NCBI GenBank assembly: GCA_012931725.1 | Contig: CM022951.1 | Coordinates: forward strand, 34,247,690-34,311,689 | Source of the DNA: Litsea cubeba | Lineage: Eukaryota > Streptophyta > Magnoliopsida > Laurales > Lauraceae | Direction of reading: 5' to 3' | Length of the DNA: 64,000 nucleotides | Part shown: positions 11,461 to 22,410 of the stretch, piece by piece | Numbering within the stretch: the stretch's first letter is position 1 | How the letters are laid out: each line of letters opens with the position of its first letter | The notes under the pieces: model-generated | Seen by the model: only the letters and a program-made list of their open reading frames with translations | Databases searched by the model: none | Told to the model about the DNA's origin: nothing | Position numbers and translations under genes: made by a program

Positions 11461-11915
11461 GGAAGCGACGCTTAGTCGATACTCGCACAAATCGGAAGCA
11501 AACGAACCACGTTCGACACTTCCAAAATCGCACGGAAGCGACATTTCGTCGATACTTGCAAAATCCAAAACCGTGGAAACGCAACATTTCAGTTGATATC
11601 CACAACCCAAATTTCAAAGGTTCGAAAAAACCTAAAAAACTGTGGAGACGCAACATTTCAGTTGATATCCATGACCCAAAGGTTCGAGAAAACCACAAAT
11701 TTCAAAAATCATGGGGAAACGACATCAAGTCAGTACCCGCAAAACCAAAATTTTTGAAAAGCAAGGATGCGACATTCCATCGATACTTGCACCCAAATCC
11801 GCGAGGATGCGACATTCCATCGATACTCGCAACCGAATGAGCAAGGATGCGACATTCCATCGATACTTGCAAGAACATTCAGCGGGGAGGCGACTTTTAG
11901 TCGATACTTGCATTT
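11461..11915 (+). repeat. Degenerate tandem motif (GATGCGACATTCCATCGATACT-type units)
   Basis: About ten units of 35-60 bp share a core of G-A-x-G-C-G-A-C-A-T-T, then TCGATACTTGCA. They are most regular at 11764-11910 and more diverged upstream. The reading frames across them are artefacts of the repeat. Confidence 0.8.
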
Positions 11916-11929
11916 TTTGAAAACCAAAC

Positions 11930-12330
11930 CGGCTATAAATGCCATCAAAACAGGCTATAAATGCCACAAACCGGCTATAAATGCCACAAACCGGCTATCA
12001 ATGCCACTGAAAACAAAACCGGCTATCAATGCCACACAAACAAAAAACTTGGATTTCAAAAAAAAAATGGCTATCAATGCCACCAAAACAAAACAGGCTA
12101 TCAATGCCACCAAAAAATCGGCTATAGATGCCACAAAATAAAACAGGCTATCAATGCCACCAAAAACCGGCTATAGATGCCACAAAACAAACCGGTTATC
12201 AATACCACCAAAATTGGCTATAGATGCCACAAACAAAAAAAACTCGGCTATCAATGCCACAAGAAAAGCTGGCTCTCATGCCAAAATTGGCTTCCATGCC
12301 ACAAACAAAAAACCTGGCTTTCATGCCAAA
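11930..12330 (+). repeat. Tandem CGGCTATAAATGCCAC motif array
   Basis: About sixteen copies of a 17-30 bp unit, (C/A)GGCTAT(A/C)(A/G)ATGCCAC, are separated by A-rich spacers of varying length. The last copies decay to GGCTTTCATGCC. The unit is nearly identical to the four-copy motif in the element's own LTR (2337-2420). Confidence 0.88.
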
Positions 12331-12417
12331 ACAATCATTTGACAAAAGATTTTCACAAAATGACAACCTTTTGATCAAATCCCATTTAGCAATTACTTTT
12401 ATCGCAAAAAGATTAAA

Positions 12418-12580
12418 GTGAGCGTAGGGATAACAAAAAAAGAAAGTGTTCACAAGCACTACACAAAAAAAAAAAAAAGAGTACCAAAAAATACATGTGG
12501 TACCAAAAAAAAAAAGTGTTCACAAGCACTACAAAAAATAAGTACCAAAAAATACAAGTGGTACCAAAAAAAAAAGAAAA
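12418..12580 (+). repeat. Short direct repeats (GTGTTCACAAGCACTAC and GTACCAAAAAATACA)
   Basis: Two copies of GTGTTCACAAGCACTAC (near 12446 and 12516) alternate with GTACCAAAAAATACA-(A/T)-GTGGTACC units and poly-A. No gene is present. The stretch ends just beyond the 3' end of the antisense gene. Confidence 0.7.
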
Positions 12581-12610
12581 GAAAGAAGGATGGTTTCTGT
12601 ATACAGGAGC

Positions 12611-15600
12611 TCAATCAAAAATGGTCTCCAGCCAAGAGTTCAGCTCCCCAAGCAGACTTTTAGTCTCAGCCGTCAAGGATTCCAAGGCACGCTTCTTCAG
12701 GAACTTGCCATGAGATGCTGGAGTGGGCTGTACCCCTTCTCTCACACCAGGAAGCTTACCTCGAGCAGCTTGCCATTGTTCATCCTCATCAGACTTCCTT
12801 TTGAGAACCCGTTCGGCCTCTGCAACCTGGTGAATCAGGGCACTCTCCCTGTCGCGAGCTTCTATTATGGCAGTCCACTTGGCAGCGACTTGTGCCTGCA
12901 GATGCTCAAGACGTTTCCTGGCCTCATCGACCTCCCTATCAAGGATGTTAAGGTCATGTGTCAGCTCGATGATGGTTAGCTCTTCTCTATTCCTCTTTCG
13001 GACTGCCACCTTCCTGCTTTCTGTGCCTCATCCAGGTCAGACTTAGCCTTATCAGCAGGGTCCAGGAACATCTCCTTGAAGAACTGGTCATCAGCCAAAC
13101 TCACGGTCTCAAACCACTTGTCACCCAGTGCAATGATCCTATCAACGATCGCCCTGGCACCTGTGACATCCAGACCAGCCTCTTCAGCATCACTGAGAAT
13201 CTCCTGCACATGCTGGATCATGCCAAATCCGACTTCCAAGTGCCCAGAAAAGAGAGTCTCAATCCAAGAGCGCACAACTCGCACCACCACCTTCTTCGCA
13301 AAAAGAAGAGATGGCCCAGCTGAGGATTCGCCCAACTCCGTTGGTCGGCTACTCATGTCATCATCTGTTGAAAGAGTAACAAAAGAACTCTTTCCAGCTG
13401 AAGCTGCCCCTGCTCGGGAAGGAATCTCAGCGCGAGGAATCTCCTCAATATTGTCAGAACTGGTCCCAGGAATCTCTACCTCTGGATCAACCTCTGGCAT
13501 CTCTTGCTCCGAAAGCGACGGATCCTCCTCTGCCACTTCAAAACCTGCAAAGGAAACACAAAAAGGTATGAATATGACCCTGTTTGAAAATCATTATCAG
13601 AGTTATAACTGCAAAATACCTTCTTCAACGACTGGCGGGACACTTTCCTCCTCCATGAACTCATCGAAAGCATCATCAACATTTGCGTCCATCGATGGTT
13701 CAAAGTCATCAGAACCCTGTGGCAAGTCAGCTGGCAACAAAAAAATGTGTTAGCAAGCCGAGTCACAAACAAAAAAAAAAGAAGGGATCAAAAGAAGTCA
13801 TACCAATTGGAGATTCTGGATTTACTCCAGAGTCCCTCGGTTCTTCTTCAGGTGCCTCAACAGGATCCATCACCACCTCATCGGTTGGAACCTCAGGCAT
13901 CACCAAGTCTTCCTCTGCTAAAAAAAAAAAAGAAAAGAAGAAAAGCAGAAACAAGAAGCAAATCATAACATGGAAAAATCCCATGAAAAGAAATGGAAAG
14001 AGAAAAAGGAAGAATCATACCTTCACCGACGGTCTCTTCTTCTCGGCTTCTCTTCTCTGGAGGCTCGTCAGCATCCACTGGCACATCCTCATTGATAGTA
14101 AGAGGAACTTCCAAGTTAGGAGAGTCCTCATGCTGCTCCTTGCTGCTATGATGACTCCTCCTCCTCTTACCTCTGCGGGCTCGCTTCTTAGAAGAACCTA
14201 CCCCGCTGTCAGAGTCAGGTTTCCCACTTGACTCATCACTGGATGGTCTGCTCTTGCCAGTAGACTCCACGGAAGCTTGCCTCTGCGCCGCTTGCATCCA
14301 AGCGCCAAGTTCGGCTTCCTCCTGTTCTAGCTGCTCCAAAGCCTCGTCAGGTATTTCTCGAACAGCTTCAGAACCGATGACGCCCTGGTCACCGAGAAAG
14401 CCTATCTTGTGCTTCTCTCCAGAAAGGAAGGCCCAAACTTTCTCTCGCCGGATGCCATCCGACTTTCCAAGGCCCTTTCCAGATACCAGCTTCACATCAA
14501 GCTCCTTCCTGGAAAGTCCCCGATATGCCGAGAAGCTCTCCGCGAACCACTTCGCAAAGCCGGCAGTCCGGGAAGTCAGTAACACAGGATAAGAAATCAT
14601 GGTTGTAGTGTCTTCAGCACTATAAAAAGCCCATGCATTTCTCCCGTCCTGTAAGCCTCCAAAGCGCTTCACCATACTTGAAGGCGCTCCAACAACGCCT
14701 TGAGAAAAGCCAAGTTGCAAAGCAAAGCGAGAAGGTACATACGGCTGGATATCGACGAAAAGATGTCTGCGGTACACCATCGTGCCGACACGTATGCTGA
14801 AAAGCCACTCTCTCTCTGCATTTGTCAAGGAATAATGCCTTCCCGACCCCGCCCTGGTAGAGTCTCGGGAGGCACCAAAATCAAAAGCCTTCTTCCGCAA
14901 CTCCGGAGAAAGCTTTACTGAAGATTGCCCCATCTCGACGTCCCTGAACCGTCGGATCCTCATGCGGGCAAACAAAAGTGATTCGGACACGGCTTTGCCC
15001 TTAGCCAGTCGAATCATCAGAGGATCATCATCCTGTGCAGCACCCAGCCGATGGAAGCCAGGACAGTGGTATACATACCACGAATAAAAGATATGGGCTG
15101 AAAATACCCTATTCATGGGAAGCCCAAGCCGAACCAGAAAAGCAGCAGCCTGCAGTTCGGTACACAGGTAGGAGTAAAGAGCAGGCACCAAAGCAAGCTG
15201 CTCTCCAAACGCCATCTGACAAGTCGGGAAAATACAATGCGGCCTGATGTGCGTTCCATCTCCTCCGGCAAATACAGCCTCACCAAGCCAATAAGTGAGG
15301 TAAACAGCGAGATCTCTCCGCAGTGCAATGTCAGGACATATGGCGTTTGTGCTTGCACAGAAATCTCTCAACTCTTCTTGCATGGCCAAGATCTTCTTTG
15401 AACTTGGATCCTGAGCTCCAGCTTCCTGGGTCATGCTATCAGAAGGCTCCCTACTATCAAAGAAATTGGGGAATGAAGAGCAAAAACTCTTCCAACTGCT
15501 GGATCTAACTTTTGAACCCCCCTTCTCCTTCAAAAAATCATAGAAGGCGACGAGCTGAAAGTATAGAAGCCTGAACTCCTCAGACTGCCCCTCGAGGGCG

Positions 15601-17284
15601 CTGTCAATCGGCATAAACTCCTCATAGAGTTTGCCGAGGATGGGCAATCCGGTAATGGCGCTCAACTCCTTCAAAGAAAAACCAATCTCACCATTCGTCA
15701 CAACGAAGGTATTGGTTTGAGGGAGGAACGACTCCAGCATAGCCATGAAGGCCTCGTCGGAAAAGATCACGGTCTCCCCAAAAGCGCGGACCGCATCAAA
15801 AATCCCGGCTTCCTTCAAAACGGCGCCACCAATCAGCAGGACGCGATCAGTCCACGACTTCCACTCGGAGTCAGCATTGAAACGACCTCGAAGTCGAAAA
15901 GGCTTGATCCAATTGCTGCCGTCACCGCTGAAAATACCAAGGCCCACCGGTCTTAAATCGACCGACGGATAATCAGAGCCCTGGTAGCCGCTGGATGGCA
16001 TCAACAAGTCCATGTCAACAGGCGACCTCTCCGTATATCCAGGAGAACCGCCGACAAAAACCCCGGTCTTGATTACATTTGTCCTTCTCACCCAACTTGG
16101 AGGATCTTCCCTCTTAGGGCACGTGGGGGCAAGGCTCAGAATCGAGACGGTGCGATCAAACATCGACCGGGTAGTAACAGTCTTCTTCTCACCATCTGCT
16201 GTGAAGGAAAACTGAAAAGATCTCCTCTGGTATGTAATGTCGTCAGGGACTGCATCACCAAAGAAGAAGGTAGGCTTGGGCAAAATGCTCTGATCTTCCA
16301 TCAGCCATGGACGACTGCTTACCATGATCTTATAGAATTCCTCTCCCTTGAGAGTGATCAGTCGCTGCCTCATCTCATCTCTGTTGAGGGAGTCGCACTC
16401 TTCCAGGTTTCTTTCAACATACTGGACCTTCTCGAAAGCCTGCTGAACGGCCAGATTAGAGGATCTAGAAGACCGACGAGGTACGCTTGTAGCAGGCTCT
16501 TTACCCTTGTTCGCTCTGGAGGAACCACCTGAAAAGGATGGAAAAGAAAAAGATCAAACATCAAAATGACAGAATCTCGCTAAAAAAAAAATCTGGCGAA
16601 ATTTTGACATGATGACGGGGCAATTCCGAAGAAAAGGAACTATCCCGAAAGAAATAGAAAGCTTGAAGATGGGCTCAACATCGCTGCGAGCTCCGAAACT
16701 CCAAACTTTCGAAACCTAAAAGTCTCCGCAAAATCAGGAAGGGCTCAACATCACTGCAAGCTCCAAGTTCCCAAATTTGCAAACACTTTCAGGTATGCAA
16801 TCACATCATGCTACAAATTTAATTTACAAATTAAAGGCATGCATGAACATCTAGATTTGCGAAAAAAAGGCATTATCATGATGAGAAAAAAAAAAAAAAA
16901 GGAAAGAAACTTTCTCTAAAAAAAAGAGGAGAAAGAAAACAAAAAAAGAAACGAAACTCTCTCAAAAAAAAAAGGGGAGGGAAAAAAAAAAAAAAGAAGA
17001 AAAAAAAAAGGAGGGGGCTGGCCCACAGGCCGTGGCCCACAGGCCACGTGGCCGTACGGCCAGATCCGTACGGATCTGTCCGTACGGCCCACACAATAAA
17101 AAAAAAAAACATGAAAAAAAAAGAAAGAAAAGAAAGCAAAAAAAAAAACGTGTGAGAAAAAAAAAGAGGCAAACACGTGAAAAAACAAAAAAAAAAGAAA
17201 AAGAAAGAAACAAAAAAAGAGAAAGAACTTTTTTTCCTACAATGAAGTTTTCTTGAAAAAAAAGGAGAACTTACTTAAAGCCAT
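12611..17284 (-). CDS. Antisense PMD-family gene inside element 1 (five exons, one frameshift)
   Basis: On the strand opposite to gag-pol I join five exons by frame and GT-AG signals: 17284-17275 (ATGGCTTTAA|GTAAGT), 16528-14021, 13917-13804, 13730-13620 and 13544-12611. All four junctions keep phase, giving about 1225 codons. The large exon holds a plant mobile domain: around nt 15750-15600 there is a block of S-F-L-P-Q-T-N-T-F-V-x-x-x-G-E, then S-L-K-E-L-S-A-I-T-G-L-P-I-L-G, typical of the 'aminotransferase-like, plant mobile domain' family. A basic, serine-rich linker (nt 14290-14150), an acidic region and a heptad-rich coiled coil (nt 12990-12700) follow. A 1-bp frameshift near 13008 separates the coiled coil from the preceding exon frame. 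Antisense genes of this kind are known in Tat-lineage elements; their role is unknown. Confidence 0.75.
17031..17092. repeat. GC-rich inverted-repeat block in the first intron of the antisense gene
   Basis: Within 700 bp of A-rich sequence stands a 60-bp block of overlapping dyads: GGCCCACAGGCC twice, then CCGTACGG three times around GATCCGTACGGATC. It sits in the intron between exon 1 (ending 17275) and exon 2 (starting 16528). Confidence 0.7.
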
Positions 17285-17405
17285 TGATGGAGAAGAAGAA
17301 GAAAACTCTTGAAGATCTTGAAGAAGAAAAGCTCTTGGTCTTGAAGCCCTCTTGAGATTATTGCAAAAGAAAGTAGTAAGAGCAAGAGATCCAACCTTCT
17401 CCTTG

Positions 17406-17413
17406 CTTTTATA
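17406..17413 (-). promoter_or_regulatory. TATA box for the antisense PMD gene
   Basis: On the minus strand TATAAAAG (context CCTCTATAAAAGCAAGG) lies about 120 bp upstream of the proposed ATG at 17284. The spacing suits a short CTT-rich 5' leader. It implies that the antisense gene has its own promoter instead of relying on an LTR. Confidence 0.55.
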
Positions 17414-17459
17414 GAGGAGAGCAAACCAAAGAAGGAAAGAAGAAAGAGGTAAGTGTTAC

Positions 17460-17940
17460 TAATTAGTAACCTTACCAAAAGAAAGAAATTAGAAAGATTC
17501 TTTCCAAAAGAAAGATATCTTGAGAGATTTTCTCCTAAAAACCAATCTATGACGGATTCTTTCCAAAAGAAAGATATCTTGAGATATCCTATCCCAAAAT
17601 AAAGGGATATTGAGAGATTTTCTCCTAAAATCAATCTATGACGGATTCTTTCCCAAAAGAAAGATATCTTGAGATATCCTATCCCAAAATAAAGGGATCT
17701 TGAGAGATTTTCTCCCAAAAATCAATCTATGACGGATTCTTTCCCAAAAGAAAGATATCTTGAGATATCCTATCCCAAAATAAAGGGATCTTGAGAGATT
17801 TTCTCCTAAAATCAATCTATGACGGATTCTTTCCCAAAAGAAAGATATCTTGAGATATTCTATCCCAAAATAAAGGGATCATGAGAGATTCTCTCCAAGT
17901 AAAGATATTCTTAGATATTCTCTATCCAAATGAGATATTT
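17460..17940. repeat. Minisatellite, about 90-bp period
   Basis: The landmark GACGGATTCTTTCC recurs at 17551, 17640, 17731 and 17821 (period 89-91). Units are built from AAAGATATCTTGAGATATCC and GAGAGATTTTCTCC-type subunits. The array lies upstream of the antisense gene's TATA box, so it could form part of that promoter region. Confidence 0.9.
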
Positions 17941-18048
17941 TGGATATTCTTTACAAAAATGACACCATATGAGATCTAAGCCATTTCAAAAGCTTAAGGT
18001 CCCATGAGTTAGCCCATATGAGCCAGGTTTGACCACCTAGGCACAAAA

Positions 18049-18081
<33 letters not shown>

Positions 18082-18267
18082 TTTTTTGGGCTTTTAGTCA
18101 AAGAGAAATCCCTCTTACCAAGAGCATACAAAAATGGTTCCATGCCTCTTTTGAGTTGATTGGACCATACAAAAGAAAATTCCAAGCCCCATGAGCTTCC
18201 AAAAATCAAACCATCCAGCCTCATCTACCAAATTGAGCCAAAATCTTGAAATTGACATTTCACAAAA

Positions 18268-18505
18268 ATCAAACCAAATCCTGGTCCCCTAACCTGCCAC
18301 ATACAGCCTGTTAGGTCACAAGACCAAAACCAAAAACCAAAACCTGATCCCCTAACTTGCCACATACAGCCTGTTAGGTCACAAGATCAAAACCAAAATT
18401 GATCCCCCAACATTCCACATACAGCTTGTTGGGTCACACGATCAAAACCAAACCCGACCCCCTAACCTGCCATATATAGCCTGTTAGGTCACAAGGTCAA
18501 AACCC
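18268..18505. repeat. Minisatellite, about 57-bp period, four copies
   Basis: Four units share CCCCTAACCTGCCACATACA and GCCTGTTAGGTCACAAG(A/G)(T/C)CAAAACC. Copies differ by several substitutions and short AACC-type length changes. It lies between the 90-bp array and the polypurine tract. Confidence 0.88.
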
Positions 18506-18717
18506 AAACCCACATCCCTGATGTCATCTTCAAAACTTTGCCTCGAGATGGTACGTGATCCCTTTCACTACCATAAAATTCCCCTGGAAGCTCAAAAGGC
18601 TACAAATACCAAAAAGAAAGACTGCTCAAAGACTCTTGGTCAAGTCACAGGCTCTCCTTCAAAAATCTCTTCGAGGCACATCGACTACAAAAGTTAAGCA
18701 ACTCGTCGCTGTACCTC

Positions 18718-18726
18718 GAGGGGGCA
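18718..18726 (+). other. Polypurine tract of element 1
   Basis: GAGGGGGCA lies two bases before the TGTTGACA start of the 3' LTR. This is the expected position and composition for plus-strand priming, and GGGGGCAT-type tracts are usual in Tat elements. Confidence 0.75.
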
Positions 18727-18728
18727 TT

Positions 18729-21028
18729 TGTTGACACCAAAAATGTCACTTTGCCTTTTCAAGATCCAAAGAGCTACATGAAGTCGCAACCTGCCATAAA
18801 TAGGAAATGCTGCTTCCAAAAATCAAATCTTGTCAGAATCAAACAAAAACTGCAAGATTCTTCCAGACAGCCAAAAGAGGAGTACACAAGAAGTTTCAAG
18901 CCATTTCAAGATCATTTGGCCTAACTTCGCTTCTCCAACAACCAAATCAAGCCTCTCGGCGGTAAAGCTCTCCGCGACCATGGTTTCCAAGACAGAACCT
19001 ATGGATCATCTTAAAATGACTCCAATAGGTTCCCTGTCAAATTTCAAGTCAATCGGACATCGGTTGACCGCACATCAAACCGCGACATCTTCATCGCGAC
19101 AAAAAGCAAGTCTACAGGTGATAGGACCCCAAACGGCTTCAAAACTCAAACAAAAGCCTATGGTTGGTCTTATTTATTGCTCAGCAGGCTTCACACCAAA
19201 TTTCAGGTCATTCCGACATCGTTTGACCCAGTTTCAGCTTTTGACGGAAAATCGGCAGCTCTGCGCGACAAAGTCTTCGGCTTTCTCAGGAAATTGGAAA
19301 CTTTGCAAAATAAAATGCAAGGATTCTCATCAGGCTTCCTACAAAGAAATCAGGCCAATAAATGGTCAAAATGTCAAGGAAAAGTACAGAAGAAAAAAGA
19401 ATCAAAAAAGAGCAAAAACGGACGCAAAACGGGACCAAAAAGGGGGAAAACCCCCTGCGACCCTGGGCCAGGGTCGCCGGCGACCATGGACCCCGGGGTC
19501 GCCGGGAAAGCCCCGGAAACCCCGGTTTTCGCCGTTTTTTCGCGATTCGAGGAGCCCAGCCTCTGGTACTTTCCAAAATTCATGCTTTTGAGACACCAAG
19601 TCCTCTGATATCCGTCCAAAACACGGGTAAATCATCAAGAGTATCGAAGACAGTATTGATCGCCACCCGGTCAACCAAAAAAAGTGTGCTTTCCACCCGA
19701 CCGATCGAGAAATCGACAGGACAGATGGCACCGACCCGCTGTTGGCAACAAACACCTGAAATTACATGGTCATCTGATGTCGATCTACATGAAGATCCAT
19801 CGATGATCATGGACAGAAGAATTCCAAAAGACATGGCACGGCCCGCGACTCTTCAGCTGCTCGGCGACCACTTAATGCGATTAATTGACTAGCTTTATTA
19901 CAGTCATTAATCCATTTCTTTGGACGGCCCAATCAGAAGCAAGCATTTGGGAGTTACAAGTCAAGAGATTCATGGCATTTAACCCATGAAACTCCTCCCA
20001 TCATGGCGATTAAAGGCGATTAAATGCCCTCAATCTCCTCCGGCCAATCAGAAGCCAAGAAAAAGGAGTTACAAAATAAACAATTCAATTTTGTAACTCC
20101 TCCCATTATGTGGCTTAATGACATTAAAAGCCCATAAGCTCTCCTAAATGGCTACCAAGAGCCTATAAATAGGAGAGCACTCCAAAGGAATCCAGATCGG
20201 AAAAAAACACACAACAAACATCAGACAGCAGTCAGAAATCCAGAGAAAAGAAAAAGAGAGAAAACTCTGCGGAAGTTCTACACCGGCCACCGCAACAAGG
20301 TGACAAAAGTCCCTTGGGGGGTACCCCCCCCCCCCAAGGTCCTTGCCTTCTCCTCCTGCCTCCAATGGCTTAGATATGGCTTTTCAGCCCGTCTACTCGG
20401 TTTTTTATTTGACATAGGACCTTCCTTTGGTCTTTGTCTTCTAAAAACCCGAGGTTATAGCCAAGCCAAGCGAATCAATAGCATCCTCTGTTCTCATCTG
20501 CATGGATGATGGCGAAGCCCACATATGGCTTGCGACCGTCAATCTAAACGAGTCCCCCACAATCTCCTGAGAAGTTAGATCCTCCTTTTCTTGCTTTTCA
20601 TTGTAGTTTGTATTTTTTTCAAAAGAGACAAAAATCACAATTCTTGTCTTTCATTGTTGATAAGGATTGTAAATCGGCTATAAACGCCAAAATCGGCTAT
20701 AAACGCCAAAAATCGGCTATAAACGCCAAAATCGGCTATAAATGCCAAAAAAATCGCCTTTCACGGCAAATCAAGAAAATGTCTCTTTTCTTAAATATAT
20801 GTGCAATGGAAAACTTGAAAGAAGTTGATTTCCTTTTTACTTGCGAAGGTTGATCTCCGGATCACCACTTGTAATTCCAAGTAAAATAGAAAATCTGGCA
20901 CACCCACCAAAAAAAGAAATGTTGATGCACGCCCTTTTGCCCCCCGGTTACGAAAGGGTCGGAACCAAACGGACTCCCACGTCCGCCGACCTCGGTAGGA
21001 ACCCGGGCATCGGGAGCGCGGTCCATCA
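18729..21028 (+). repeat. 3' LTR of element 1
   Basis: This is the 2300-bp partner of 380-2693. It is 14 bp shorter, which the noted indels account for exactly (minus 17, minus 1, plus 4). It ends CCATCA directly before the second GTCAT. Confidence 0.96.
20164..20171 (+). promoter_or_regulatory. TATA box in the 3' LTR of element 1
   Basis: TATAAATA occurs in the same context as 1833-1840. From here transcription would read out into the host PMD-gene region in the antisense direction. Confidence 0.65.
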
Positions 21029-21033
21029 GTCAT
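21029..21033. repeat. Right TSD of LTR element 1 (GTCAT)
   Basis: It is identical to 375-379 and directly follows the LTR end. Confidence 0.95.
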
Positions 21034-21441
21034 CATCTTCCGAAGTGGAAGTACTACATGTCTCGACGTAGTCCTCAAACGTAGTCCCAAATCTGGACCG
21101 AAACCCTTGACCTTTTTCTTAATCGAACTTGTGAAGGAGAAAAAGGTCCACATTTGCGGCGATCGAACGATCGCATTACCGAAGGACGTGGTCGAAGAAG
21201 AGAGAGACCTACAGTCGACATATTAAAACGATCCCATTAGAAGATATATTAAATAAAAAAATGTGAAGCAAAGTAAGGGATGCAAAAGGTGTGAACGTCA
21301 TACTCGAGTCTGTGGGACGGTAGGAGCTTGGGCATCGGGCTATGGGGGAGGATTCCTTTGTGGCTCGTCGCATGGCCTGACACGACCAATACGCATGATG
21401 GTATTCGCTTCATACCATCTCATATATTCTTCTTCATCCTC

Positions 21442-22390
21442 CGCGCCTTTTGTTTTTCCTTTTCTCTTGAGCACATTGTTTGCCCGAGCTTCCCATGACT
21501 TCACATCCTCCTCATGCACTAGACTTCAATCTATAACAGATCTCCCCTTATTTTATTTCTACACGATAGGACTGATGAAGCGTGGAGGCACCGTCTGTCT
21601 CAGCCCAAACCGCCTCATGACCCTATGGGTAGGGTGACGCTCCAACACCCAATATGATATAAGGGGAGAGTCTGTTATGAAGAGTGCTTTCTCAACCTTC
21701 GAGACATGCTTCAAAAAATCCTTTCCATACTTTTTGTACGGCTGTCAATCCAACTGTGCATGAAGCATTGGGTAAGTTAGAACTAATAAAGTAAGTATGA
21801 AAATTATGGAAAAATTGAAATGCAATATTTCTACCTCTTAGACGTGAGGTAATTGAGTTGCTTTCGCACTTCTCTCACGGTCGTAAGATGGGTCATTCCA
21901 TCAAGTCGGCCGGCCAATGTAACTATCAGGGGAAAGCTTATGTCATTGTTTAAGTGCGGGTTTGGAGGCGTACCTCGACCAATCTTCATTCTGGTATACG
22001 CCCAGATCTGTTAAAAAAGAGGTTTCATTAGAACATTAACATATAAATAGTGAAGGTATTAAGATATAAATATATCAAGCTCACCTGAAGAAGCTGGAGG
22101 GGGCCAGAAAGAGACTTAAACTTCTTCTCAACAACTTCCCCCTCATTAGTAGGGTCGGGCGTCTCATGGTTCTTCACCCCTTCCCAATGTACACCCTTGT
22201 TTAGCATTCTATAGAGGTTCGCTAAATACGTGGAGGCCCATGAGTAGGGGCTAAACTCTCTAAACAGCTCTAGAATATAAAAGGGGCCTCGTGCCCCTGA
22301 AGAATTACATAAAATCTGTCCAGCCACAAAAAAAAAAATAAATAGACCCGAGTTCTAAACATATCCTCGGCCTCTAACGTCTTCTTATTC
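21442..22390. repeat. Tandem segmental duplication, copy 1
   Basis: It starts CGCGCCTTTTGTTTTTCC and ends near CGGCCTCTAACGTCTTCTTA. It matches 22411-23373 with only scattered differences by eye, at an offset of 969 bp. It contains the same PMD-gene exons (minus strand). Confidence 0.9.
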
Positions 22391-22410
22391 GTATTGGTCG
22401 TGTCAGGCCA

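Larger units (their letters stand above)
380..21028 (+). mobile_element. LTR element 1: Tat/Ogre-like Ty3/gypsy retrotransposon, complete ends, internally deleted pol
   Basis: This element is 20.6 kb long, bounded by two LTRs (TGTTGACA...CCATCA) and a 5-bp TSD. Order on the plus strand: 5' LTR, primer binding site, repeat-rich leader, gag frame, pol frame (reverse transcriptase C-terminal part, RNase H, second RNase H, integrase), repeat clusters, an antisense multi-exon PMD gene, minisatellites, polypurine tract, 3' LTR. The great length, the additional archaeal-type RNase H and an antisense gene between pol and the 3' LTR are known traits of the Tat lineage, which includes Ogre. Protease and the N-terminal half of reverse transcriptase are missing, so it could only move with help from a complete relative. 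The LTRs differ by about three substitutions and three indels by eye, so insertion is recent. Confidence 0.93.

Noticed and set aside
11422..12450. Several short frames with repeated Cys/His-like peptides on both strands
   Set aside because: They are translations of the short tandem motifs, not zinc-finger proteins. They shift frame with spacer length.
16876..17256. Phe-rich and Lys-rich frames on opposite strands
   Set aside because: They come from A-runs in the antisense gene's first intron.
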